Of a stretch of DNA of 64,000 nt, positions 12,208 through 25,600 are shown in pieces. The translations under genes and the position numbers were made by a program. The notes under the pieces are model-generated. The model worked only from the letters and a program-made list of their open reading frames with translations. It was not told the origin of the DNA and made no database searches. Source of the stretch: Gordionus sp. m RMFG-2023 (Eukaryota > Nematomorpha > Gordioida > Chordodea > Parachordodidae); the NCBI RefSeq assembly GCF_954871325.1, contig NC_088776.1, positions 54,330,569 to 54,394,568 of the forward strand. The letters are read 5' to 3'. Positions within the stretch are counted from its first letter, which is position 1. Each line of letters opens with the position of its first letter.

Positions 12208-12604
12208 TGTTAAACAGTGACACTCATGTATTTTATTTATCTTAACTTTAAAAAATTGTTATGTTAAACAGTGACACTCATGTATTTTATCTTAATAAGA
12301 ATTGTTTCTTTCTTTTTGTTATAAACAACTTTTATATTTTAAAAATCAATTTGTTTATAAACTAATATTAAATTTTATATTTTATAAATCAATTTACTTA
12401 ATAAACTAAAGTTCAATTTTTTATTTTAACTTTAAAAAAAAAGATCAATTTATTATAAACTACATTAAATTAAATTGTCAATATATATAGGAAACTATTT
12501 TGAATTATGTGATCATTATATTTTTTAAATTTAAATATCAATAAATTGATGTAATATACGTTTATAACATTTGATTTCTGCCTTTGATTTCTGCAACCTT
12601 TTCA
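12208..12604 (+). repeat. 3' long terminal repeat of the gypsy element
   Basis: Begins TGTTAAACAGTGACACTC and ends CTGCAACCTTTTCA. It matches the 5' copy closely except in the first 100 bp, where the two are arranged differently. Confidence 0.93.
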
Positions 12605-12679
12605 AAATAAATGCACTTAAAATGCATTATTTACGTTTTGTAACGCAGCGTTGAAATATTCAATTTGTGCGCACTATTA

Positions 12680-12832
12680 GGGGGCTCAAAAAAATTTTTG
12701 AATTATTTTGAAAAAATACCTTTATCTTAAGCTAATGTTATCGAAAATTACCTTCTCTTTTTAGCAGTAAAAAAAATCAAATTTTAGGGGACTCTTCAAG
12801 TTTTCGGGGAACTCCTGCCCCTGCGCTCCTTA
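12680..12832. mobile_element. Decayed hAT-like MITE remnant
   Basis: The GGGGGCTC start, the AGGGGACTCTTCAAG stretch and the GCCCCTGCGCTCC end resemble the element at 48224-48372. It lies directly beside the Harbinger-like MITE. No target duplication is visible. Confidence 0.4.
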
Positions 12833-13312
12833 CTAATAACGCCTTTTCATTTTTCCCTATTTTAATGGACATTTAAAAGAACTAAGCGCCGCTATATTGT
12901 ACACATATATAATAAAGTTAGGAGCTTAATATCGTTTAAAAATATTTTTTGAAAATAATATAATTGAGTTTCCAACATGTTTTAATTTCATAACTCACTT
13001 ATCATATGGCGTAATGCTTAACCTGGGAAAAAATATTTACCTTTTTATGATTGACACTGTTCTTAAAAAGTTCAGCGTATTTCATGAAGTCATATGTATA
13101 TTCAGTTTTTGACTTTTTATATTATACATATATTCGCGCTAAGAGAAAATCAACAGCTTTGTAGACGAAATGATTGTTCTTTTCAAGTAAACAAATAAAC
13201 ATTGTCATATAGCCACTAATCCTTAGATATCATTGCCACAACCTAATTCGTGCAGGCTCTCTATCATGACAAGTTATATATATGTTAAGAAATTTATACA
13301 TACATCTATTAG

Positions 13313-13631
13313 GCTGTGATAAAAGTAGCAATAAGTATTTTTCCCCAAGTAGCTCATTTATATCTATAAAACCAATATCATATAAATGGGAAGTTCAAAC
13401 ACATATTTCAAATAATAGTCAATATTCAGCATTAAATGTAACATGGGATATTGAAAATGTTCAAAGTTTATAAATGATTTTATTATAAAAAAGAAATTAA
13501 CTGTTTTTATTTTTATAGATATTACAACAATGATTATAGAAATATCAAATATTTATGGTGATCATTTATACCAACAAAAAGGAAATCGATGCAAGATTTT
13601 TGAATTTAATCCAAGCTTGTCAATAACAAAT
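13313..13631 (+). CDS. IL-17-receptor-like gene, first two recognised extracellular exons
   Basis: Exon 13313-13465 (acceptor TCTATTAG, donor GTTTAT) starts in phase 1 and ends in phase 1. Exon 13519-13631 (acceptor TTTTATAG, donor GTTAGT) continues in that phase and ends in phase 0. The spliced reading contains ALNVTWDIENVQSN, then GNRCKIFEFNPS, a fibronectin-like strand pattern of IL-17 receptor ectodomains. At least one more exon must lie upstream, because the first one opens mid-codon. Confidence 0.7.
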
Positions 13632-16600
13632 GTTAGTTTATATATAATTTTATAAAGCTTTTAATATATGACAAAGTTGTTAACATTACTAAATGTTATA
13701 ATCAATTTCTGGCAAGAGCACTACACAGATTGACAAGGCTGATCCAAATCCCACTCAGGGTGTTGGATTTGAATAATTTATTTCTTGGGTTGGATCAGAC
13801 CTAAATTTTATTGCACCTTTTTAATTTAATGTTACTATAAATATTTTGGAGCTGTGCCAATCTATATTGATTCAATCAAAGTTCCTATGAATAATACAAA
13901 ATTAGTCTGATAACCAATAACTATCTAATATTTAAATTGATTTTTTATTTAAATCTATCTTTGAACTAATGTCATAAAAGAATGATTTTTCTATTCAAAA
14001 TAACCAACTAACAAATTATTAAGTTTTTTTATATTTTTTAAAAGTTAATTATCTTATTAAAAAATATGGTGAAGCTAGAACAAGGTTAAACAAAATATTA
14101 TTACATAAGCCTTGACGCCAATACATGTCCAAACCTTTCTGCCATCTGTGGGAAAATTATAGAAGCTTAGGTAATTATTCGTTGCTTTAAAAATGCTCAA
14201 TCGAGTCATTTACCTATACTAGCTGAATATGAATGTGACTTTTGTTTGATATTTTTATTACCTTTTCTTGTTGCAGATAATCTAACAAAGAAATAATATC
14301 AAATTTATTAGCTCCTTCATCTTTTATAATGATTGGCTTAAACAGTACAAATAAATTAAATATGCAATCCTTTATTAATACATTATTATGAAGTGAATTA
14401 AGCCCATTTTTTCTCAAGGATACCAACAAACCTTGTACGTGGAACTTATCCTTTCAGATTTTGTAATAGCAGTAATGAGTATATAGAGAGATAAAGGTAA
14501 GAAGGTAACAAGTTAGAATACTGTTCTTTCCAAATACAATGGTCATAAATAAATTATTTATCTATTTTTTTTAGCATTAGCATATCTTATTCGTATGAAT
14601 TGTTAGGTTTTGGGTGCTATAATTAATTGAGTGTTGAATTATTTGGTGTTATTCTATTTGGTAATGTAAGTATTGAATTTTGCCTAAAATATTGAGTTAG
14701 CCGTTTTTAAAAATCCGCTCAAGAAGCAATTCTGCATCACTACACTACATCCAACATCTATAATTTAACTACCATAACATAAGTCATTTAAATATATCAT
14801 AATGATCTGCTATAATTAAAATTTTGCGAAATGTGCGAAACTTATAAATAATATCATCAACCATCTTAAAACTTCCCTTCTAAATTTTTTTTTTTTAAAT
14901 TAGAAACAATAAATAAATAAAACATACTTCATCTCATTCACCTCCGTTTATTCAATCAAAATAATTTATTCATCATTTTTTTTATAATAACATGTTTATT
15001 TATTTATTTTTTATTATTTTTTAACATTTCATTTATCCAAATTATAATTCAATTAAATTTGTTTTTCTGATATTTTTTTTTTAGATTTGTGAATAATTAG
15101 AAAATATTATTAAAAAAAAAATAAATTCTTCCCATATGTTTCAACTCATTTATACGGGCTGCATTGATTTCGACTTTCGATCTCTTTTTCTTACAAACGA
15201 AAATAGGAAAAAAACACACATTCGTATGACAATTAGAGATATGCAAAAGTAAACTCGGCCCGTACCCAGGCCGGTTTTATTTTTTAAAAAAATATCGGGT
15301 TTGGACTGGGTCGGGCTTAATATTTTTTAAAAAATGGGCTTTGTTTTAATATATCGAAATTTATCAATTGATGAATTTTTAATATAAAATAAAAATATTT
15401 GATTTTATTTTTAGAAACTAGATGCCATATAACATATATCTTTTATTTTGAGTAATTATAAAAATTAATTTCTAGATTTAAATAAACACGTAAGAAAACA
15501 TTTACATTCCATGAGTAGGACTGTGAATGCTTAGGTAAAATTTTTTATATATTATCTTTTATTTGTAGTGAGATCCATTTTCCTATGATATAAATAACTT
15601 ATAAAAAATTAAATTTTTAGATATATTCAAAATAAAGAAATATATATTAATAGTTAAATTATCTTTTATCTCATAATAAATCGTTTAAATCTTTTAATAT
15701 AATTATATTAAAGATATTAATAATTAAATTATAAATTCCAATAATATTAAATCCGCAAGTTGGCGAGTATTATTATATTATAAAAAAATATAATCATTTA
15801 AAAATGTTATATATCAGAATTTACTCCTAAAACATTAAAGATTCATTTTAATAAGCTGACTTATCATAATACGCATGGTGGAGGGCTTTGTATAATAATT
15901 AAAACAAAATCATGCTGGTAAAGTAAATATTATTTTGTGTCAAATGATATTCAATAATACCAAGTTACTATTTAAATAAAATAATTTAAATATTATTTAT
16001 CTTGATTTATCTAAATATTATATTAAATGATTAATTTATATTTGTATAATTAGAATCTTATTTATATAAATATTTCACATGATGCCATTCATTCATTTAC
16101 CTTTTTTTACCTCAATAACAATAGATTTTTTTCTAGTCGTCATATATCTTAATATATTCAATCAGAAATGGATAATCACGTAAGAAAATATTTATATTAC
16201 ATGGGTAGGTCCTTATGAATCTAGATACAGATGTGTAAAAATTAATCTTAGATACAGATACTAGTATTTTTTTCAAAATATCAAAATAAAATTAGAATAG
16301 TTTATAAAATATAGTTTTTACTATTTATTTGTGAAGAACATAACATATTCATTTAGTAAGAATGAATATTTACAATAATTAATAAAATATTTAATAATGA
16401 CTTAATATATCAGGCATTTTAATATCAGTAATAGCTTATTCTTATAGATAGGGAAGGGAGACTAGTATTTTAATGGGAGTTGAAATATTAATTTGTAAAA
16501 GAGTATTTAAAATAGATTTATTATTTTATAAGATAATCAAAATTTTCAGATAATTTAGTATTAGACCTTTGCCATTTTGGCATACATAGCATTGTACCAA

Positions 16601-19600
16601 AACCAAATAACCTTTCAATTGAAGTTGATGAAGATATTACAGTATTATATTTATAAAAAAATGTTATTTGTATTATTGAACTCAGCAACACTTGTTTCAC
16701 CAAAAAAAATATTTTCTTTATTAGATATTAAATCTATTGATGTAGTTTTGATTATATACTATGATACTACATTTAGGGCTTCTTTTATTAATATATTTTG
16801 AAAGTATTCTTTAATTCATATCTTAAAATATTGATGTGATATTCATATCAAAAAAGCCTCATTATATTCAAATTATTGGAAAATATTTTCTTAAATTTTG
16901 TCCATACCATCTTAAGAATGAATTTTTAAGAAAACCTATGCTCCTTATAGCCACATATTAATAATATATTTTAAATATGTAACAAAATTTATGTTTAAAT
17001 GTTTATACAGATTTTATATCCAGCCTTTTTAACTTTTATTTAAAAAAAATTTCCATTTAAAATTTTAAGATTAGGATTTGATTCATGGGAACTTATTTCC
17101 ATAACTTAAATTTCACAACCTTCTTCTTCACTACCATCCTGCAAATTAAAATATATTACATAAAATTGGTAATGATATTCTGTCGAGTTACATTTATACA
17201 GGGATCTAAACCGAAAAGGGTTCGGTTAAGGTTCGGATAAATATAAAGGTTCAGGTTCAATTAAAAATAATGCTTCAGATTCAGTTTTGATCCCTGCATT
17301 TATATATAAAATATAATCTTTACTAATTTCGTTTGGGTTATTTTATATCCATTTATCTTAATATAAGTTGAATTTTTCAGTTAATTTTGGTCTTCGATAT
17401 ATTTAAAATATGGCGGAAAAGAATATGGAAATTAATACAATATTCTTGAAGAAAATAAGATATATGCTGTGATATGTAAAATTTTAAATATGAATATTAA
17501 AAAGTATCTGTATCTTTTGCCAAGAAAATTAAAATGAAAAAGATGCAAGATTTTTTTTCAGAATAAAGGATCTTAGATACAGATATTAGTATCTTATTAA
17601 AAATGTCAAAAGGTACTACAAGATACAAAAGGATTTTGTATCTTGTATTTTAGATACAAATATTTGTGGTACTGCACAACTCTGATTACAATTGATATTA
17701 TGATCAATGATTGAGCAGTATAAAACAAATAATTATAAAGTGTTAACAGTCTAATTTTGTTGACTTTTATCTTTAAATGATCAGAAAGAATAAATATATT
17801 TAATTTTATTTATTAATCTTATTTCAAAAAGGCAATGATGGAGAAGATAGATGTGAAGCCATGCTCTTCATTGCTTAGATTACAGAATAATTTTTCAGTT
17901 AATTCAGCAGTAAATGAATTGAGCCTTATCAGTTTACATTACAATTTATCAACAAAATGTAATGATAATTTTTTAGTTAGGGAGGAAGACCTTATTTCTC
18001 AAAGGTTGTTAAAATCATTTCAGGGGCATCTTTTAGAAGATTATTCGCCTAGAAAAGTTATTGGGGATGGCAATTGTTTTTATCGTTGCTTGTCACTAGC
18101 AATTTTTGGTCATGAGGAGGAACATCTCTACATGAGACTCTTGACAGCAATTGAAATAATAATTAATAGAAAGTATTATGATATAGATGATAAATTTTAC
18201 AGTAGTAATAAAACAATAAGTGATGAAAGAATTTCCACTACTGATTACAATAATATTTTAAATAATGCATTGATGGTAGGAGGCTGGGCACAAATGATGC
18301 ATCTTTATGCATCAAGTGTATGGGAAAAGCATTTCAATCTTATTGTCCACCTTCTAATCTTGGGATGTATAGCGCCTATACCACACCAGTATATGGGCGG
18401 GCCATAAGAATAACAAGTTCAATTAACTTAGTTTTTATGTGGTCGAGTTTAAATTACCCCAATAAATTGGCGAATTTTAAACCAAATCATTTCTATTACC
18501 TACAATCATTACCATCGAGTCCTCCACCAATTATTAGTCATTTGTCACCTAGAATTGATGTAGCACCATTTATATTTCCATTAGTTGAAAATAATTCCCA
18601 ACATATTTTTCCACCTCCAATCGAATATCATTAATAGCTATTTACCAACTATTTTATCTGATGATGATTTACTATTCGATTCTCCAATTTCTGTTGACAA
18701 TGATTCTCCACCTATCTCACCTTCAATCAAATCCCTGTCTAGTATGAGTCATTTATCACATACTTCATCATCAGCAGACAATAATCCTCCACATATTTTT
18801 CAACCTCTAATCAATTCCCCATCTAGTAATGCTTGTTTATCACCCGTTTTGATGCCAGCTATCCTTAATGATTCACCATTCATATTTCCATCTTCAGTTA
18901 ACAATAATTTTCGAACTATTACTAATTTATCATCAATTGTTAGTAGCAGCTTACCTTTTCTAGACACCGATATTATTATGAATATGTTATTGAATTCCAT
19001 AAATATTCTAGAATCAATACCAACCGGTATCAAAAACAATATTATATTTACAATAAGTAATAAAGAGAATATGATTTTGAAAGAAAGGGGTAAAAAATTA
19101 GTGTATAGCGATGATTGTGGCGCGTGGACTGGTACATCCACAGGTACAACAAAAAAATTATTATAGTATAAATATCAATGATAATACAATTAGCAGTGGT
19201 CCTTTGGTTATTAAGAATGGCTTATTTGGCAAGTCCACCACAAAACGATATAATCATATATTTATTGCAGCAAAACCATAACCAAATCCTCATGATTTGG
19301 TAATTTTAAATCGTTATTATACAAAATTGAAAAATTGTAAAACGTATAAAAGAAGAATATGCCATTTAGATAAATATTGAAGCTCAGTTCATCTTATTCA
19401 ATCTATATTTATAGTTGAATACATAGGAACATATCCAGGGTTGTTTCCACATGGAAACAACAGAAACTACTCAGGGGTTTATAGTCGTACCCCAGTATGT
19501 ATAATGCGACAAATTAAGGAAAAGGTAGTGCATCATCCTCCAAAAGACGTGTACCAAGATTTAATAGGAAATGAAGAAAATTATTTTACTCCCAGGGATA

Positions 19601-22600
19601 TCAAAGAAATTCGTAATATACAATTTAACGAATTTCATAAAAATGATTCTTGTTATTTTAAAAATTTTTCTGACCAGATAAATGAATTACTAAAAAATAT
19701 TCATAAATATCCAGTATTAAAAAAAATAGATATAAGCCCAGACAGAGTATGTTCGCTATTATTATATACTAGTTTAATGTTAGATAATATTAAATATATT
19801 TGTTCTCAAGATTTTACTAGTATTATAGGTGTTTATAAAACTTATAATTTAGGCCCCTGTTTGTGACGACAACATTTTCAAGAATCAAGGGCTCATGTCT
19901 AAATATTCACAGGATCCTATATTCTTTGGTCCTATATTTTTGCATGGCAGCTCTGATTATGAAACTTTTAACATTTTCTTTTCGCACTTGGAAGGCGTCT
20001 TCAAAAAAAATAAAATAAATGTTGAAAATCTTATATTCGGCAGCGATGAGGAGATAGGTTTAATAACTTCGTTAAGGAAGAATATTAGTAATTCTACACA
20101 TATATTATGCACCTATCATATGAAAAAGAATCTAAACTTATTTTTACAGGATAAAGAGGGGATGGATTCAAGGACAAGGGAAGATATTGTAATTAAAATT
20201 TTTGGCAAAGAAGGACTTGTATTTACATTAAGCGATAAAATCTTTGGAGAAAAGGTTGAAAAACTGCCAGATTATTGTAGAGATAAACAGTTTATTAAAT
20301 TATTGAAACATATAGATGCCAGTTTAAAAAATAATTTATTTTTATATGTATATTTACCTTTAAAAAATAAGGTGATATCGTGCGAATCTTTAAATAATGT
20401 GTTAAAAATAAAGTTTAACCGAGATTCTACAACACCTGTGCATATGATGGTCAATAAAATTTATGAATTAAGTTTAGCACAAGAAAAAGATTTTGAAAGA
20501 GCCCTTCTTGGTATGGGAAATTTTAACAAAAAAGTATGATGTGACAAAAATTCGTCATGAATGGGACCAGATAAGTGACGATCAACGTAAAAAAATAATA
20601 TTAAATGTGCTTAAATCACATAGTACAAATAAATGGAAAAAAATTACCTCGACATGTGGTGGATTGACATTAATTCAACCTATAGGATCTAAAACCGTGT
20701 CAATCTAAAAGATCTAGATCAGATAGAACTAGAGCCTAGTTATTATAGTTCCTACATAAAAATTAACCAGTAGGCACTAATTTATTTCAGAATTAATTTA
20801 TCTAAAGGCCCTTTTTAGGGCCATAACACCCAAAGGCCCTTATTAGAGCCATAAAACCCAAAGGCCCTTTTTAGGCCATAACACCCAAAGGCCCTTTTTA
20901 GGGCCACTCAACCAAAAGTTCGCTACAAAATCCAAAGACCCTTTTCATGGTCATTTAAACAATCAAATTATATTACTATAACGATTAACTTAACAAAACA
21001 AAATTTGTAGAAAAAGAAATACATGGACGCTTAACCCACCAACAATTCTCATTAGATATTCGCCGACGTTAAAACCCCAAGTTATTATATATCAGAATAG
21101 CAAATCAAAGTCTTTCGAAATCTACTGAAAATTCGAACAAATAACTTAAAACCAATATATCATTTTACAAATAAAATATAACGACATTTATAAAATTACC
21201 GGAATCCCTTATCTAAATTATATATTTCCCCTAAAAATGGTAAATCTTTATACATTATATACATTTTTATGCTAGGTGTAAAATAATCTTTTATAAACAT
21301 TATTTTTCGATAAAATTTTTCTGTGATATCTTATTTATTAGAATGATATTATTGTATGGTAATATTGTAATTGTAATAATGGCAATAAAAACAAAGTGGC
21401 TATTTATAGAAAAGATTAATATCAAGTATGCAAAAATTATTTTAAAGAATTAATTTATCTTACTTTAACCATTAAAATGTGATCATATGTAATTTATAAA
21501 AACCTATATTTGTTCTTGCAATTTATCGAATGATAGATAATATATGGAATTTAGCTTACTTTTTAAGTAATAATACAATATTAGAATATAATAAAACAAA
21601 AAATAATTTAAAATTTTTTTATAAAATAATAAAACGCCATCTTGCGGATTTAATATTATTGAAATTTAAAATTTAATTATTAATATTTTTAGTATAATTA
21701 TATTAAAAGATAATTTAACTATTAATGTATATTTCTTTTTGAATATCTATAAATTTAATTTGTTATAAGTTATTTATATCATAGGAAAATGGATCTCACT
21801 ACAAATAAAAGATAATATATAAAATTTTTTACTAAGCATTCGTAGTTTACCTTAGCATTCGCAGTTTAGTCAAACCCATCTAAAAGTATATAAAATATTT
21901 TTATTGATAAATAACTTATTTATTTAATATATTTACATAATACAAATATATTTTCAAATTTGTAATTTTTTTTAATTAATACGCCATATTATTGGATTAA
22001 AAAATTTTATAATATTAGTCGATAATCGATATTTTAAAATAGATGAAATATTGGCCCAAAAAATATACATTCCTAGTATTTTAAGATTCGCTGAAAGAGG
22101 AAAAGGCTCTCATCAAAATTTGAAGGCCTCGGGATATATTTGAACTAGGACATTAAAATCTTCTTTTTTATAAAATATACAATCGATTTAACCTTCATGC
22201 CAAATTTCATCCATCTTAAATATGGGCGTCCGAAAATCACGTTATTCTGGTCGATTTGTCATGGAATTACTCTATAATGCGTTTTTAATATAAAATTTAT
22301 ATATAATAAATTAATTAAAAAAATATATAATCTTATCGAATATATTTTATTTTTTTTCTGTTTTATTTTAAAAAAAACAAATTTATAGAGAAAAACTTTC
22401 TTCTATGACTGCTTCTTTATGATAGTTCATACTTACCAGCCATTAGTTTACTGGGTTCAAGTGACTCTGCTACCCGTTAATATTTATAAAGGATTTTATT
22501 TAGTAATCCCCGAGGTCTTTAATATTGGTAATTACCCTATGAAAGATAATGTATTAAATATGTATTAATTAACAGATCCTATTAATAATCCTTTACGGTG

Positions 22601-25600
22601 GAAACCAACTTTAGCCTATAATCCATTCTATGATAATGTATATCTAAATATGTTCAATGACAATGATGATCGAAATTTAAATCAGAAACACGTTACTATT
22701 AACGAATTTTCCAAAAAATTGATTGAAGTTAAACTTCAATTTCCTAGTAGCAATTTATATAACCTTTACCCAAATTTGTTTCAAGAAATGGAGGTGATAT
22801 TATGGATGATCAGGACGACGGATGACAATGATACAGATAATACCGATATTTTTAAGCAACACCATATAAATCTAAATGACATAAATTCTGGTTCAAAATT
22901 GGTTCCAAACATACTTCCAATTAGCCAAAAAAGGATTTTCAGGGTTTTTAACATTATAAACAATTTAATAACTGGCAATTAACTACACTAGCCTTTTATT
23001 TTATAAAGAGAGGTGGAATTAGTAAAACTAGTGTTGTTAAACAGCTCGATTTGAGCTGATTTTTTAAAAGCGACAAACTCAATATTTTACACCAAATATT
23101 TTTCAATCAAGCCTGAAGATGTTATTCATGGATAGCACAAAGGTTTTTGGACATTCTATTAGTATTTTTTTGGATAAAATATTGAGTTGGCCCTTTTTAA
23201 AAATCGGCTCAAGACTCCTCAAATAGAGCCGCGTAACGACACTAAGTATAATTAATAAATATTATTAATAATTTTTTTTGGCGAATAAACTATATTAGGT
23301 AAATATGTATCTATTTATTTATCAGAGACCTGCGGGCCCGGAACCTTGCCCGGAATTAAAAATCTGGGGGGCATGTCTATTTTTAAAAATTAAATTTAAA
23401 ATTTTACCGATTAATCAGTTGAAAAAATGACAATAATGACTTGTTTATTATTTATTTATCACTAATATTTATGCAAAACACAGCCAAAGTTAGGCCGATT
23501 TCATAGTGGGGTCAGATCCCGCACGATTTAACAGCTGATCGATTTTTAAAATCTGTTTAAGAGACCAATTTTATCTTTAATTCTATTCATGAAAATAATC
23601 TAAGAAATTTTGATTAATAAAGAAAAATTGGACCAATGAATAGATTTTGAAAATCGAAGCTACTAAATCATGTCGGGTCGGTCTACTATGAATGCAACTT
23701 TTATAAAATATCAAAAATTTAAAGAAATCTGAGCCAGTCCATAAAATTTCCAAATAAATCCAGGGATTTGGAAATAATTTTTTTTGCCTAGTAATCATGA
23801 CCGGATCTGACCAAAAATTTTGACATCTGCCTCTGTTTTTCATGTAAAATATTAAGCTTTACAACTCCTTTTTTTAAAAAATTTTTTTATTAACACATTA
23901 TATGAATTATTAATTATTTATTGAATTCATTTTTTTTAAAAAAATACTAGGGTGACAATGACACCTTGTTTATTGAATTAGCCGATATATTCACCCAAAC
24001 CTTTTACGATCGCTTGAACCATTTAGACCAATCTCTTGATTCGCACCAAATTCAACGGTTTTTTGCCACCTTCTTCTCCCCGCCTTTGGGCTCTTCGCTA
24101 GAAATACAAGGCCTTTTGGAAAGTATCCTACAACCAAACATTCTTTTTTTCCTTACCGCCAAACCTGTTTATAACAAGATCAAATGTTTGACTGAAAATT
24201 ACACGAAAAATGGCTTAATCACATCCTGGCTCCATTTTTTACAATGCTATTCTAAATCCAACTCAACCGCACAAGATTTTGAAGCAACCATGTCTATGGG
24301 ATTTAAAGCTACGCCCTATTTTTTACAATTCTTTGATAAGAAACATAGTTACAATATTAATCAAAGAATAGACGTAGCATTAGTTTCAAAACTGATATAC
24401 TTCTCTTCCTCAATGAAACAGATCCAACTGGATATAGTTCGAATTAGAGTTATTGTTGGCTTTGGATTTCTGTCCATTATTTTGGTATCCCTATTTATCA
24501 CGTTTAGATATATTCGTTCACGCAAATCACTTCATCACAAATGCTGGGGTTCCTTTTCACGTCGTTATCGAGCCCCACCTAAAGAAAACACGGATAAGTT
24601 ACTGGGTATTTATTAAATATATAATTTTTATGGATATATTCGATTAAATAAATTGAAACATTTTATCTAGACTATTAATTATTTCGAATACAATCTTATC
24701 TTAAAAAAATATATGATTTAATAATTACTCAATAAAATATAGATAAGTTATCAGATAGTCCGTCGATTCTAATGATCTATTCGCGCGAATCCGGGAGGAA
24801 TCATTGTTTGGCAGTTGAAACATTAGCCCGTATCATCGAAAAACTTTTCAATTGTAAAGTCATCCTTGACGTATGGGATTTAGAAGTAAAATATTTATTT
24901 GATTTGATCTTATAAGATGGGGGAAAAGTTGTTATAATTAAACTTAGGGCACTTCCCTATCAAAATAAATTTTTTTCTTCAATAAGGTAAAACAATTTTA
25001 AAACATGTATGCTTCATAAACAACCAGGGAGGCAAACGTATTCATAAATGTAGATTAATTATAAAAAAATTTAAAATTCACAGTTTAATTACCTTTCCTT
25101 ATATCCATTTTTTATTTTATAAAAGCTTTCTTCCGCTTAAGTAATGATGTGACAATCATTATACAAAATATATAACATATTTTAAAATTTTTTTATTAAA
25201 AAATAATATTTTTTCCATTCAGTGGCGTAGCTAAGGAGTTTTCCTTAGAGGGGGTCCATACATATAGGTTTATCTTATAAATCATAACCATATCTTCGAT
25301 AATATATAATAAATATATTTTTTAAATGCATCAATAATTTGTTTTATAATTTAGTAGATTATTCTCAATGTATACTATCCAGAATAATTTCGATAGTTAT
25401 ATAATATCCTTCCACAAACATCAAAACCAGAAAAATATAAATATTAATGGTATTTATTTGATATAAAGTCACCACTTATAAGTCTTTTGAACGTATAATC
25501 TAAAAATAAATTTTTGCTCTGGGAGGGCTCCAAACCCGACAACCACCACCCCCGTAGCTACACCACTGCTTCCATTAAACTATCAGTTAAATTGTCCTGT

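Larger units (their letters stand above)
7297..12604 (+). mobile_element. Ty3/gypsy LTR retrotransposon, nearly whole
   Basis: A 5.3-kb element with 410-bp and 397-bp long terminal repeats starting TG and ending CA, flanked by a perfect 5-bp duplication AAATA (7292-7296 and 12605-12609). A TGGTGGCAGC motif directly follows the 5' repeat and is a candidate primer-binding site. A purine-rich A tract precedes the 3' repeat. Gag-like, protease, reverse transcriptase, RNase H and integrase parts follow in the gypsy order. The repeats are almost identical over their last 300 bp, so insertion is recent. It looks nearly whole, with perhaps one or two breaks. It sits inside an older palindromic MITE and upstream of the IL-17-receptor-like gene. 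Confidence 0.95.
7206..12676. mobile_element. Small TTA-flanked MITE (Harbinger-like) split by an LTR element
   Basis: The two outer segments, 7206-7296 and 12605-12676, are mirror images: TAGTGCGTACAAATTGAA at the left, and TAGTGCGCACAAATTGAA read inward from the right, followed on both sides by TTTCAACGC. Removing the inserted LTR element leaves a palindromic element of about 158 bp. TTA occurs just outside each end (7203-7205 and 12677-12679), matching the 3-bp target preference of PIF/Harbinger elements. The class is inferred from that target only. Confidence 0.7.
15530..21850 (+). mobile_element. MULE with OTU-domain protein, about 6.3 kb, decayed
   Basis: Long inverted repeats at about 15530-15770 and 21630-21850 (roughly 90% alike by eye over 230 bp) share TTATTTGTAGTGAGATCC, a TCCTATGATATAAATAAC stretch and TTAAATCCGCAAG. 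Between them lies a damaged reading frame with an OTU cysteine protease domain followed by a MULE transposase core (17835-20708). The element sits in an intron of the IL-17-receptor-like gene, between its second and third recognised exons. Exact termini and the target duplication could not be fixed. Direct repeats of CACGTAAGAAAA near 15485 and 16178 suggest that the left end is complex. Confidence 0.75.

Noticed and set aside
23505-23820. Inverted GTCAGATCC/GGATCTGAC motifs that might mark a MITE
   Set aside because: Only about 10 bp match and no target duplication or second copy was seen.
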